The position numbers were made by a program, and so were the translations under genes. A stretch of 64,000 bases of DNA from Clitopilus passeckerianus (taxonomy: Eukaryota > Basidiomycota > Agaricomycetes > Agaricales > Entolomataceae): contig CALYLX010000127.1 in assembly GCA_944990035.1 (NCBI GenBank), positions 372,001-436,000 of the forward strand, in the 5' to 3' direction. Of this stretch, positions 22,809 to 32,949 are shown in pieces; position 1 is the stretch's first letter, and the number at the start of each line of letters is the position of its first letter. The notes beneath the pieces were generated by a model. It was not told where the DNA came from and did no database searches. It saw only the letters and a list, made by a program, of their open reading frames with translations.

Positions 22809-24277
22809 TGTTCTAGCTCCTCGATTTGCACAGGTCATCCGTACCTATGGACCACTTGTTGATGCGACAACCAGTCAGCCACTTTTCAATGAAGCATCAT
22901 TCTTGAAGGCAAAGAACATCCTTGAGAACATCCATGCGGGTTACTATTCTGACCCATGTGGAGTCAAACTCTACACTCCCGATCGCAAAGACAAGTTTGG
23001 TCTTCAACTCTATCACTGTCTTCGGGGCACAAATGGAGTTGAGGGTGGGGTGCACCAGAACATAGCAAGGTGCTTTGGCTCATATTGTGCCTCACCGCAG
23101 TTTGCAGCCAACCTCCTTCGTGATTACTGCAGTCATCACAACCTTGTAGTAAGTACTATTATCCTTACAAGCTTAGTACAGTGGCATTCTAAACTACTTA
23201 GGTTGGGACTCTAAACCGCACAGGAAAGCCGTTTCAAGGATCATTTGATATCTGGACTCGGAACCACCTTGCAGACCTTATCGATGTTACTCGAGACATG
23301 TTTGACCCAACTACCCTGGAACCTTCTCTTGTTGGGTGGGTCAACGGTACTAACTACCGACCATCCCGGGAGACCTTTGGTATTCTTCCTCTGTCTCCTG
23401 CTTCCAAACAAACCCTTGGTATGGACAGCTTTTCCGTTCAGCATGCCAAAGACAACAAAATCCGCCACTATAACCTTGCTATACAACAAGAAACTCGGTT
23501 TGCTGTTCTCCCCGTCCACACCCAAGAGGAATGTGCTTTGTTCAGAGAGTTCCTCAGGCCGGATGGTCCCTTTACACATGGTTTAAAGCCAAATTGGATA
23601 ACATTGACCGCTCAATGGTCTGCAAAATCTGACGGAGTAAAAGTGTTCTACAAGGTATGTCTATGTAGTACTTGAACATACGTTGATAGTACTAACTAAG
23701 TGATCCATATTTGTTCCATTAGCTTCCTGAACACTTGAAGAACTTCTATAAATCATGGTTGGAAACAAGAAATGAGAAGAACAGCTTCGAACCCTATCGT
23801 GCTACATTCCAGCAAGTTGCCTCTAATCTTACTCCAGACCGCTCTGCTATCCCACCTATCCCAATTGCTGAGCGTACTCTGGTTGCTGCTCAAATCACGG
23901 CTCTCCCGCTACCACGTCCAGCTATACCCGCTGACTGGACAATGATCAATACATCCAACCCACCGGCAGAGCAGAGTGGACCTAGAAGCAGCACTGGTAG
24001 TCAGGCTCCGACTGCACTTGTGTTCAAGAATTCTTCAGCGCACCGTTTCCAACAAACCCTGCCAGTGGCTGCAGGGTCAGCATCCTCAGGCTCTCGTGAC
24101 AAGGGGAAGAAACGGGCTCAACCAAGTGATTTTCATCCAGGTCCAAACTTGGGCCTATCACGGGTGATGTACCGCAAGCCCCGAACTTGTCTTTGCTGTG
24201 GAGGAGACAAATGTAAGGGGAGAGGCGGAGAACACTACTGTCCAAACTTTGCTGGCTCCAGTGCAAGCGGTTCATGA
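22809..24277 (+). pseudogene. 3' fragment of a large uncharacterised mushroom gene
   Basis: The frame is open directly from the LTR edge: a region with YHCLRGTNGVEGGVHQN, CFGSYCASPQFAANLLRDY, then after a short intron (about 23149-23208) TLNRTGKPFQGSFDIW and ETFGILPLSPASK, a second intron (about 23655-23722), a Pro/Ser-rich linker and a Cys-rich end (CLCCGGDKCKGRGGEHYC). I recall the RGTNSVEGGVH...LLADF...VGTYNRTG pattern from large multi-copy proteins of mushrooms that may derive from transposons, but I cannot name the family securely. The expected N-terminal two thirds is absent. The start coincides with the retrotransposon end, so it was truncated by, or joined to, the element. Confidence 0.6.
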
Positions 24278-24581
24278 AGGTATGTTTGATATTTCTGTCT
24301 GTGTAGGTGTTCAAGTGCTAATTCTGACTCGGAAAACATTTTGCAGTCTACGAAACGCATTCCGATACTCAATTGCAATATAATCAATACTTTTCTTTGG
24401 TAAGGCTACCCGTTCACTGATTTCCTGCCGATTTCTTTGGTCTCATCGGGCTGGTGGTTGCTACGATACGGTAGTACATGTACCTCATCAATTAATTTCC
24501 GTTCTCCCTCGCTCCATCGGCAATTAATTAATTAATTTTTTCGAAACACTTCGCGAACCCCCAACTATAGTTAAAGTGCCT
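24278..24581. other. Short intergenic stretch
   Basis: No gene. The last 130 bp show weak similarity in inverted orientation to 30822-30930, outside the perfect repeat arms. Confidence 0.4.
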
Positions 24582-25058
24582 GTGATGTCATATGCCTACA
24601 AATGGTATACAAACACATGGTGCGCCCGTCGCCTATCGTTCGGCAAAGGTTGCCGCTGATCTCGGTGCGTCACGGTCTTTCGGTCAGCCTAATGGACGAC
24701 GGTTGGTGCTGAATGGCATGGCTTCAAGTTCCCGTTATTCTCTCTGCTCTCCCATCTGCCCTTGAGCTTTAGCCCAGCAATTTAAATCATGGGTTGGCAT
24801 ACGTTGGATTGTGGCACTGGATGAGTACTTACCTTTGACATTACGTTAGACGCACTGTAGGCCCGGTTGATATTTCTACTACTTACTAGTAGCATTTGTT
24901 TGCTATTTAAGCACCAATATTCGTTCACTTGGAAGTTACAGAGATTGAAATTCATTCGGTGTAACCGAGTAGGTATTCGCTACGCAGTCCTTTTCTTCTC
25001 TGAAAAGACTCCGGACTCGTAATCAGCCATGCTGCAGCATTGGCCCACTCCCACAAGT
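24582..25058 (+). repeat. Left arm of a 477-bp inverted repeat
   Basis: This arm is the reverse complement of 30345-30821; reading both arms base by base I found no mismatch. It contains a TATA-like TATTTAAG near 24905. It is close to LTR-like (TGTG at its outer end, CACA three bases from its inner end) but lacks a matching target duplication. Confidence 0.9.
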
Positions 25059-26430
25059 TCTTGGATGGTGCCATGCTGGTGGAGAGTGAACGAAGACCCA
25101 GGGCGCGCCGTGACTGGGCGAAAAAGCACCGCCACGCCGTAACAAATGATCACATGACGGGTCACACATCTCATATCTAGTCTTGTACCAAAAACCAACT
25201 CGGGTAAACCCAAGTACCCAACTCCATTCCCTTTCTTGCTACAAAGTCACCTCGTTGGCAGGGCGGTGTAAAACCATTACATAAATTTAATTTGAAGCCA
25301 CTTTTTGTTGTTGAAGACAACGATAAGTTGCCGGAGCCAGCTTACATGGAGCGGACAAGGCGCATATTTCTCAGATTGACTCCAAAATAGATCTCTGCCA
25401 CAGGTTTTATCTCAACTGGTTCCAGCAACTACTCTCCAAGGCTGCGATTCAGCCGGACCTCGTTTCCTCGCATGCGGCAAGCTTTGCAGGATATGCCCGC
25501 TGCCCTCCTTGAATGCTACCCATACATTGCGTTATCGTGATGAATGAAGTTGCGAAACCGGCCTCCAAAGGAATATTACCTCTTCGCAAAAGCAGTACGA
25601 CTACCATTCCATTGTTCAAGATATACTAGCCGGGGGATTTGGGTCAGATCTTCTATGAGACAGGTTTGTACGTTCCGAGTATCTTGACGATAACAAGTTC
25701 TCATGTAGACGCAGCGTATTTGGATACGCATGAAAAGCTGTACATACCTGGATCTGCTCTACGTGGACCACGAAGCTGTTTCGGTCTGGAAGGCATCTCG
25801 AGCGTCGCTACCCCACTTCTTTGCAGATGTTGAACATGGCTAGCGCAGCCCGGCGCGCCTCTCGACCAAGTGGGTTATATTTAACAGTGAATAATAGCAG
25901 TTTGTAGGTACGCAGCCAACGTCGTTCGTCCTTTCCTCTTTTCGAACCCTCGTTTGGGATTGACTCCTATTTTCAGGTCGACTGTTCATTGATGATACTA
26001 GGTGGCCGAATTAACCTAGTGCCGACATCCTCCCCGTTTTTCGGATCTGGTCTCTCAAGCTCCACTCGCCTGGCAGGTTCTCTATGAGACAAGATGAGGC
26101 TCTCCAGCACCGACGTCCCTTTCTGTATGGACTGTAGGGGTTTCGCGATGCCTATGAGAGGATATCGTGCCGCGTCTCAATGCTGGCTATCAGGAACATG
26201 CCCCGAGAGGAAGCTCATTGTAGTACCCCGGCTCTTCATCGAAACTCCAGTGGACTAAGTATCATCTGTATCAAATGTACATAAAGGTGGGGTAAAACAA
26301 GAGTTGTATGTAGCCGGTCAATACATATACCAAATGAAAATAAATATCCCTGAAGTATAAGGATGGTTGTTCTGGATAAGAATAGTCTTGAATAGGAGCA
26401 CGAAGAAAATGAAAACACGTTGAATAGTAA
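25059..26430. other. Intergenic, nothing recognised
   Basis: 1.37 kb between the left repeat arm and the stop of the receptor gene. Short open frames only; no splice-supported gene, repeat or RNA gene seen. Confidence 0.4.
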
Positions 26431-29400
26431 CTAAGCCGTCTCCGGATTTGGTGCATCTGCAAACCCCAGTTCTGCGAATAAGGCGACAATGTTGTGTTGA
26501 TCTTTAGACCTGGCCGCCTCAAGAGGAGTTTTGTCCCAAGGGGGTTCGCCAGTACCTCGGATGTGGGCATCCACTCCAGGAAATCCAAGGAGTAGTCGAA
26601 CGACCGCTTCGTGTCCTTCCTCTGCTGCAAAGTGAAGCGGTGTCCACCCATCCTCCTCTCTTGAATTAACCTTGATGCCGGTGGAGTTCAGGAGCAACCG
26701 AACGACCGGCTCGTGGCCTTTGTGAGCCGCATGATGAAGCGGTGTCCATTCATCATTGGTCTTTGGATTGACCTCAATGTTAGTGGAGTCGAGGAGTAAT
26801 TGAGCGACCGACTCGTGCCCATCCTGGGCTGCAAGGTGAAGAGGTGTCCATCCGTCGTTGGTCTTTGAATTGATCTTGATGCCCGGGGCGTTCAGGAGCA
26901 ATTGAGCGACCGATTCGTGTCCATCCTGGGCTGCAAGGTGAAGAGGTGTCCATCCGTCGTTGGTCTTTGGATTGATCTCACTGCCCGGGGTTTTCAGGAG
27001 CAATTGAGCGACCGACTCGTGCCCATTCTGGGCTGCAAGGTGAAGAGGTGTCCCTCCGTTGTTGGTCTTTGGATTGATCTCGATGGCCGGGGCGTTCAGG
27101 AGCAATAGAGCGACCGATTCGTGTCCATCCTGGGCTGCAAGGTGAAGAGGTGTCCATCCGTCGTTGGTCTTTGGATTGATCTCACTGCCCGGGGTTTTCA
27201 GGAGCAATTGAGCGACCGACTCGTGCCCATTCTGGGCTGCAAGGTGAAGAGGTGTCCCTCCGTTGTTGGTCTTTGGATTGATCTCGATGGCCGGGGCGTT
27301 CAGGAGCAATAGAGCGACCGATTCGTGTCCATCCTGGGCTGCAAGGTGAAGAGGTGTCCATCCGTCGTTGGACTTTGGATTGATCTTGATGCCCGGGGCG
27401 TTCAGGAGCAATAGAGCGACCAAGTCGTGCCCATTCAACGCTGCAACGTGAAGTGGTGACCATCCGTCATTGGACTTTGGATTGGTCTCAATGCCCGCGG
27501 ACTCCAGTAGCAATCGAGCAGCTAATAAGGGCCCACTCTGGGCTGCAAAATGTAGTGCTGTCCATCCATGTTCTGTTGTCGCATTGACACGTATGCCCTC
27601 CACGCTGAGCAGTGATTCAATAACCAAAGAGTCTCCATTTTCGACTGATACGATGAGGGGCGTCCCTCCGTTCTGGTCCTTAGCATTAACTTCAATGTTG
27701 CCAGAGCTAAGTCCCAGTCTGGATACGTTCCAGTATCCTAGCTGGGACGGTATCTGCAACACCCTCTGCTCAATGGCGCTTTCTGTATGCGCGTCAATGT
27801 GACCGAGAAAGGTGTTGACAACTGACACATATCCATATTGTGACGCCAGATGAAGAGCTGTTCGCCCATCCGACATTTTATTGTTGATGTCAACGTGCAT
27901 ATGGCCAAAGAGGCGGCGAATAGTTGAAGTCCTGCCCTTGGGGCCGACAATTGGTAACACGAGTTCAACGGCGTCTAGCTGTCCGCTTCGGGATGCAGCA
28001 TGAAGGACAGTTGCACCGAACTTCGTTGCATATCCAGCGCCCGTGCTGACTGTGAAGTCGTCCAATGCCTGCTTGGCAAGGGCGGTGTGGCCACCCAGGC
28101 ATGCATAGAACAATGGCGAACATCCGAGCGTCGAGTTTGTATTGAGTGATTTGAGGTTTCCCTCAAATAGGGACTTCAGCCCATGAAACGCAGCAAAATG
28201 GATTGCTTGCACATGATCAATGAAATTCCCCAGGAGAGTGAGCGGCACCGGCACATTAGGTCGCTTCCGGAAAAGCTCGCCAATATGCGTGGGGATTTGG
28301 CCTTCGCCGCTGGCGCTTGCCCGGCATGTGTGATAAGCCAGATTGGAGCAGGCATAGTGGAGAAATGGGTGGGATGACTTCGTCGCTCGAAGGTCGTCGT
28401 TGGTAAGAATCGCGGTAGGTTCGATGTCTAAGTGACTCAGGTATACTGCCGAAACATTTGCGATGAACGTGTGTGGGTCGTTGAAAATTGGGGTATCGTT
28501 CTGCCTCTTGAAGAATTCTTGCGCGGTGTAGTCTGCGAAATCATTGATTCAGGTTGGAAAGTAGCAAGCGTGGCCAGGACATACGAATCAGCTGGACAGT
28601 TTTGGTTTCCTTCTCAATTGTCACGAACCCCATACAAACACCGACCAATGTCTCTTCTGTCGTACGACACTCTCCCTCAACGGAAGCCGCCTCGACATCA
28701 ACGGTAAGGGCTTCGAGAAGCTCGTCGACGCTAAGAATAGAAGCAGCGTGCGTCACCAACGCAATCGCCCTGAAAGCCAGATCCTGCTCCTGAGTATTCT
28801 GGCTTCGAAGTCGCTTTAGCGTCAGCTCGTACCGACCATCTAACGAGGTGGGCAGGTGCTCCACCGCTTTTCGCAGACTTTTGGCGTCAATGATGCCAGC
28901 TGAAAATAACGCGTCCACCTGGAGAGCGGCAAGAAGGAACCTATTGGGTCATCTTAGCCACCCCGCACCACAGAGGGACGATTTTCACTCACATTCCATC
29001 ACATCGAGTCTGAATTTTAGTGATAATCTCCTCGCGAACTCCAGGTCCACGAAGGAGGGGTTCCAACTTCGGGAAAGATGCAATTTTGGTCGTTATGTAA
29101 ATGTCGAGATCATCGTTGCGTGCTTGAATGGTGAAGTCTGGCACCCTCGAGTAGGGAAAATCCGAGAGTGGACGGGAGGTCATAAAGAGCGGTTGTTGAA
29201 GGGACATCAGATCGATTATTAGTTCTGGTCGAACGTCATCTTTAAGCTCGTCCAACGCATCCACTACAAAGAAGACATCCATAAAGTGTCGAGAAGCCCC
29301 CCGAAGCGTTGTCAGGAGTTCCGATTTCGAAGGTATGGTTTCAGTGCGGACGCATTTTTTGTGTAAGTCGTTCAGGACATATTGTGCAACCTCTCCAGAG

Positions 29401-30065
29401 TTTTCGATCATCTGCTTGAGTCGACAAGCTAGTATTTCGGCAGCAGACGGTTGATCGTTGTATTGGCAGTAAACGTAGATGGCCGTGGTGTGTTTGTGCT
29501 CAATGAGATATTCAATGACCATTGACCTGCTCAAGTTGGGGTTGAATACCCAGCCGGGCTGAAGGAAACGTATTCTCACGTAAGACAACTTTTCCCCGCT
29601 CCTTCTGCAATCAGAAACGTTAAACTGTATTCAAGTTGTCCCAGTGTGTTGAAGAGGACTTACGTATACCAGTCCCCCATAGAATCTTGGTCTTCTTGGA
29701 TAGCCAGTCCTTAAATCCTGGATGTTCGAAGATCCAAGATCCAGTTCCTTTCATCACCTTCTCGAGTATATCCTTGTGAATCCTATGATGATTCAGAGGC
29801 GATACCCAGTTGGCAAGTGTCCGTATATCTGCCAGTGAGGTTAGTTCATAGATTGAGAAACATGTGGTCGGTCCTGCCCACCTATAGCAGGATCTCTGGG
29901 AGGCACCCCGGCTGCGACGTTGATGTTTACGTCGCGTCCAGCTACCGTGGCATTTGAATGCATCGAGAAATCCACCGAAGCAGGAAGTGGGAGGGTTGGA
30001 CGCCTTTTTGGGTGTCTGGTCTCGCTGCTTGCAGGCTCATGGTCCGTCATTTTGCCTGAATCCAT
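26431..30065 (-). CDS. NACHT-ankyrin receptor 1 (inverted copy), 1121 residues
   Basis: Six exons: 30065-29882, 29828-29664, 29604-29580, 29526-28993, 28940-28585 and 28532-26431, all phases matching. A short N-terminus with the motif SNATVAGRDVNINVAAG comes first, then a linker (WVSPLNHHRIHKD...WIFEHPGF) that precedes NACHT in many fungal receptors. The P-loop reads GIQGAGKS (about residue 115) and Walker B is FFVVDALDEL (about 210). After the NACHT helical part come three degenerate ankyrin units and 11 regular 34-residue repeats, then a cap (PPWDKTPLEAARSK). STAND NTPases of this type are oligomerising switches; in fungi they are implicated in non-self recognition. No classical effector domain is visible. 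It is intact, but on the opposite strand from its paralogues and enclosed by inverted repeats. Confidence 0.9.
26921..27328. repeat. Exact 204-bp tandem duplication inside the ankyrin array
   Basis: 26921-27124 and 27125-27328 appear identical, each encoding two 34-residue repeats (ALLLLNAPAIEINPK and AQLLLKTPGSEINPK types). This indicates a very recent in-frame duplication. Confidence 0.9.
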
Positions 30066-30344
30066 TCCGGCGGGTTTCTTTGGGCGAATCTGGGACACAG
30101 AATGAAGTAGCTCGTAGACCAGACAAATGGTTCTAGGGTAACAAGCGTCCTACTCGTGTCCCGTAGAACATGAGGCTCTGGCACGCAGAAGCGCTGGTGT
30201 GGATGTGGACACAGCTTTATTCATGACATTTGGCGCCCATCGGCCGAAGACCGGAGGACTAATTCGAATATTGAGATTTTGTGGGCGGACGATCACTGAG
30301 AATCTTGGCGTACATCCCTATACAGGTCTAACATGAACTCTTCT

Positions 30345-30821
30345 ACTTGTGGGAGTGGGCCAATGCTGCAGCATGGCTGATTACGAGTCCGGAGTCTTTT
30401 CAGAGAAGAAAAGGACTGCGTAGCGAATACCTACTCGGTTACACCGAATGAATTTCAATCTCTGTAACTTCCAAGTGAACGAATATTGGTGCTTAAATAG
30501 CAAACAAATGCTACTAGTAAGTAGTAGAAATATCAACCGGGCCTACAGTGCGTCTAACGTAATGTCAAAGGTAAGTACTCATCCAGTGCCACAATCCAAC
30601 GTATGCCAACCCATGATTTAAATTGCTGGGCTAAAGCTCAAGGGCAGATGGGAGAGCAGAGAGAATAACGGGAACTTGAAGCCATGCCATTCAGCACCAA
30701 CCGTCGTCCATTAGGCTGACCGAAAGACCGTGACGCACCGAGATCAGCGGCAACCTTTGCCGAACGATAGGCGACGGGCGCACCATGTGTTTGTATACCA
30801 TTTGTAGGCATATGACATCAC
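30345..30821 (-). repeat. Right arm of the 477-bp inverted repeat
   Basis: Reverse complement of 24582-25058, the same length and without visible mismatch. It lies 280 bp upstream of the start of receptor 1 and so contains part of its likely promoter region. Confidence 0.9.
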
Positions 30822-31002
30822 TTTGACGACGGCAGTACATCGGCTTTGAACAGGATGACAACCGAACGAATGAGGGAGCGGAAACGTAAGTGATGAACTG
30901 ATGCAGACGACCGCGTAGTAACCTCAAGGAAAAAGAACTCGCTGTCGTAACCTCCAGACTCGTAAACGCAAGATCTCAGGCCTTACCGGTCTTGAGCTTG
31001 AA

Positions 31003-32289
31003 ATGTCGCTCACACAACTCAAAAAGCTCCGCCAAGCCCTCATCTTCGAAGAAGTCCCTGAATCAGAGCTAGCACCCGACGACAAACTCGGTGACCAGCT
31101 GGATGAGCTGATCGCTCAGCTTGAATCGCGCACTACGGACCCACTTGTATGGCTTTAAATTGTGTTCTTGTCTTCTCTGTCTGACTGGTCTACAGTCCTT
31201 GTCGTTTTCTGCTGTCGATCAAAGCGCTCTGGATCGTCTGAATATCACACAGGCGGGCACTTTGTTGCTCCAGGAGGAGGAGGAGAAACTTCGCGATGCC
31301 ATTGAATCTACCCGACAACTTGGCGCCGGCGGTCTGTGGTCGAACGAAACCATGTATGCTCATTTATCGTTTCTGTCCAATACCTATAGCGACACGGTAC
31401 GTTCGTTCAATTGATATAATGCCCGTGATCTTAATAACCTCGAGTCAGAACGAGGCTTCTTCCCGAATGTTCATCGACACTTTTTTCTTTAGAACGGCCG
31501 CTATGGTTCCTTCCAACCAAAGGGTGGTTGTAATGCTGGAGAAAGCTGTGCCCGCTGTTCGCCCGAGGGGTTCAAAGATGGACACCGTTTCTGGAGTTAT
31601 TGATTATACCGTTGCCCTCATTGATGATCCCCGTGCTGCGCGTACGTAACTTTTTTTGTTACTCAACTTTGGTTGGTCTGCTGACATGGAGGGCAGGTGC
31701 ATATCTCCGCCGGCCTCCTCCGCTCACATCGCATGATGCCCGCAAAACAGCTGCCTTCTTCACTGCCGAAGCCAAAGCTTCCGGAGCCTCTGGGCTTGAC
31801 GGACACATTCCCCAGGCCATCATTGAACTTGTTGCATGTGCGAAGCACCTCCAGTCCGTGACCATGTACGATCCTCGAATGTTGCTCATGTTCCGTTTAG
31901 GAAGGCTCATATTCGTGGTGCTTTAACCAATGGTAACCGATGGATCTTTCTTGCCGCCAACCTTGACAGCAAGGGCGAAGGGGCAAGTTACTGGGCATCA
32001 GAGGTGATTGAATGGAGGCCGGAGGTGGGGCTTAATACCACTGTTCCCGGTAATTCCAATCGGTATGACCCTGCCGTAATTGCTGGTATTCTCTCGTCTT
32101 GGGTATGTTCTGTCATGATGTCACTTGGCGAACGTTATGCTAATCCTGCTTGAATTGTCTTACTAGGTGCGGGATAGCTTCTCGAAGTTTAATGGTGATC
32201 AATGGTTCGACATGCCTACATCCACTGTGGCAGAGAATCAAGGTCCACCTGGAGCCAAGGACTCGACGTCGACAGAACCTCATGACTAG
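31003..32289 (+). CDS. Uncharacterised mushroom protein, possible PD-(D/E)XK nuclease fold
   Basis: Six exons (31003-31146, 31196-31396, 31449-31641, 31697-31853, 31901-32102, 32167-32289) join in frame into 339 residues; the fourth intron uses the weak donor GTCCGT. The N-terminus is helical (SLTQLKKLRQALIF, QLDELIAQLES). The core has NEASSRMFIDTFFFRTAAM, VSGVIDYTVALID and FFTAEAKASGASGLDGHIPQ, then CAKHLQKAHIRGALTNGN and RWIFLAANLDSKGEG. An Asp in a strand followed by E-x-K (AEAK) and a later Gln/His is what a PD-(D/E)XK nuclease-like fold looks like, but this is inference. From memory the family is common and unnamed in mushrooms. The gene looks intact and sits just outside the right inverted-repeat arm. 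Confidence 0.75.
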
Positions 32290-32940
32290 GGCCAGCTTCA
32301 CTCCGATTTGGTTGCACATACTTGAACTAGATGATTTCTTAGCTGGAAAATATGTTATTAGTACCTACAGTGTGAATGCACGATTTTGAGTTGACCGACC
32401 TGTACCGCCCAGCTTCAAGCTCGAGTTTCACCACATGGTATTCTATAGTACCTACTACCTGCTTAGGTACGGGTTTGGGGCTTCAAAAGGCTTCGAAATT
32501 CTGATAAACACGCCGCGACCTAGTACAGTAGAACTGAGGGTATATTAGAATACAGTCGATTACCGTAGTTAACAATGAATAATTAATCAAATTTGAGGAA
32601 GATTTGAGTGCCGCGACCTGAGAATGGACGAGTGGCGGTCACTTTTCACAGCATAGATCTCATAGCATCGAGTCTCGAGATGCAACGGCTCCGTAAATCT
32701 TGCGCAACCCATTCATATACCTGCAATAAATGGGCTTATATGAGGTAGATCAAGTGTAGGTAAGGAATCTTTACCAACCTAGATTACTAAATCCTGGATG
32801 GGCCGTCATCCAGGAGTTTTCGTTTGGATCCAATCCTGCAACACTTCTGACGGCCTTGAAAAGCAGAGCGCGGACATGACACGAGGTATGAAGCTTAGAA
32901 GCTTGATGTTGAAGCCTTGAAATTGGGAGAGGGGATCGAA
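32290..32940. other. Intergenic, nothing recognised
   Basis: AT-rich, without a convincing frame. Confidence 0.4.
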
Positions 32941-32949
32941 AAAATGTAG

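Noticed and set aside
24582..25058. Calling the 477-bp arms solo LTRs.
   Set aside because: The ends approach TG..CA, but identity runs three bases past one end and stops before the other, and no target duplication is visible. Kept as inverted repeat only.
26902..27312. Long open frames antisense to the ankyrin arrays, with periodic CKVKRCPSVVGLWIDL-like peptides (also at 41970-43511 and 15190-16149).
   Set aside because: They are the complement of the 102-bp ankyrin repeats; periodicity keeps the antisense frame open. No splice or start context.
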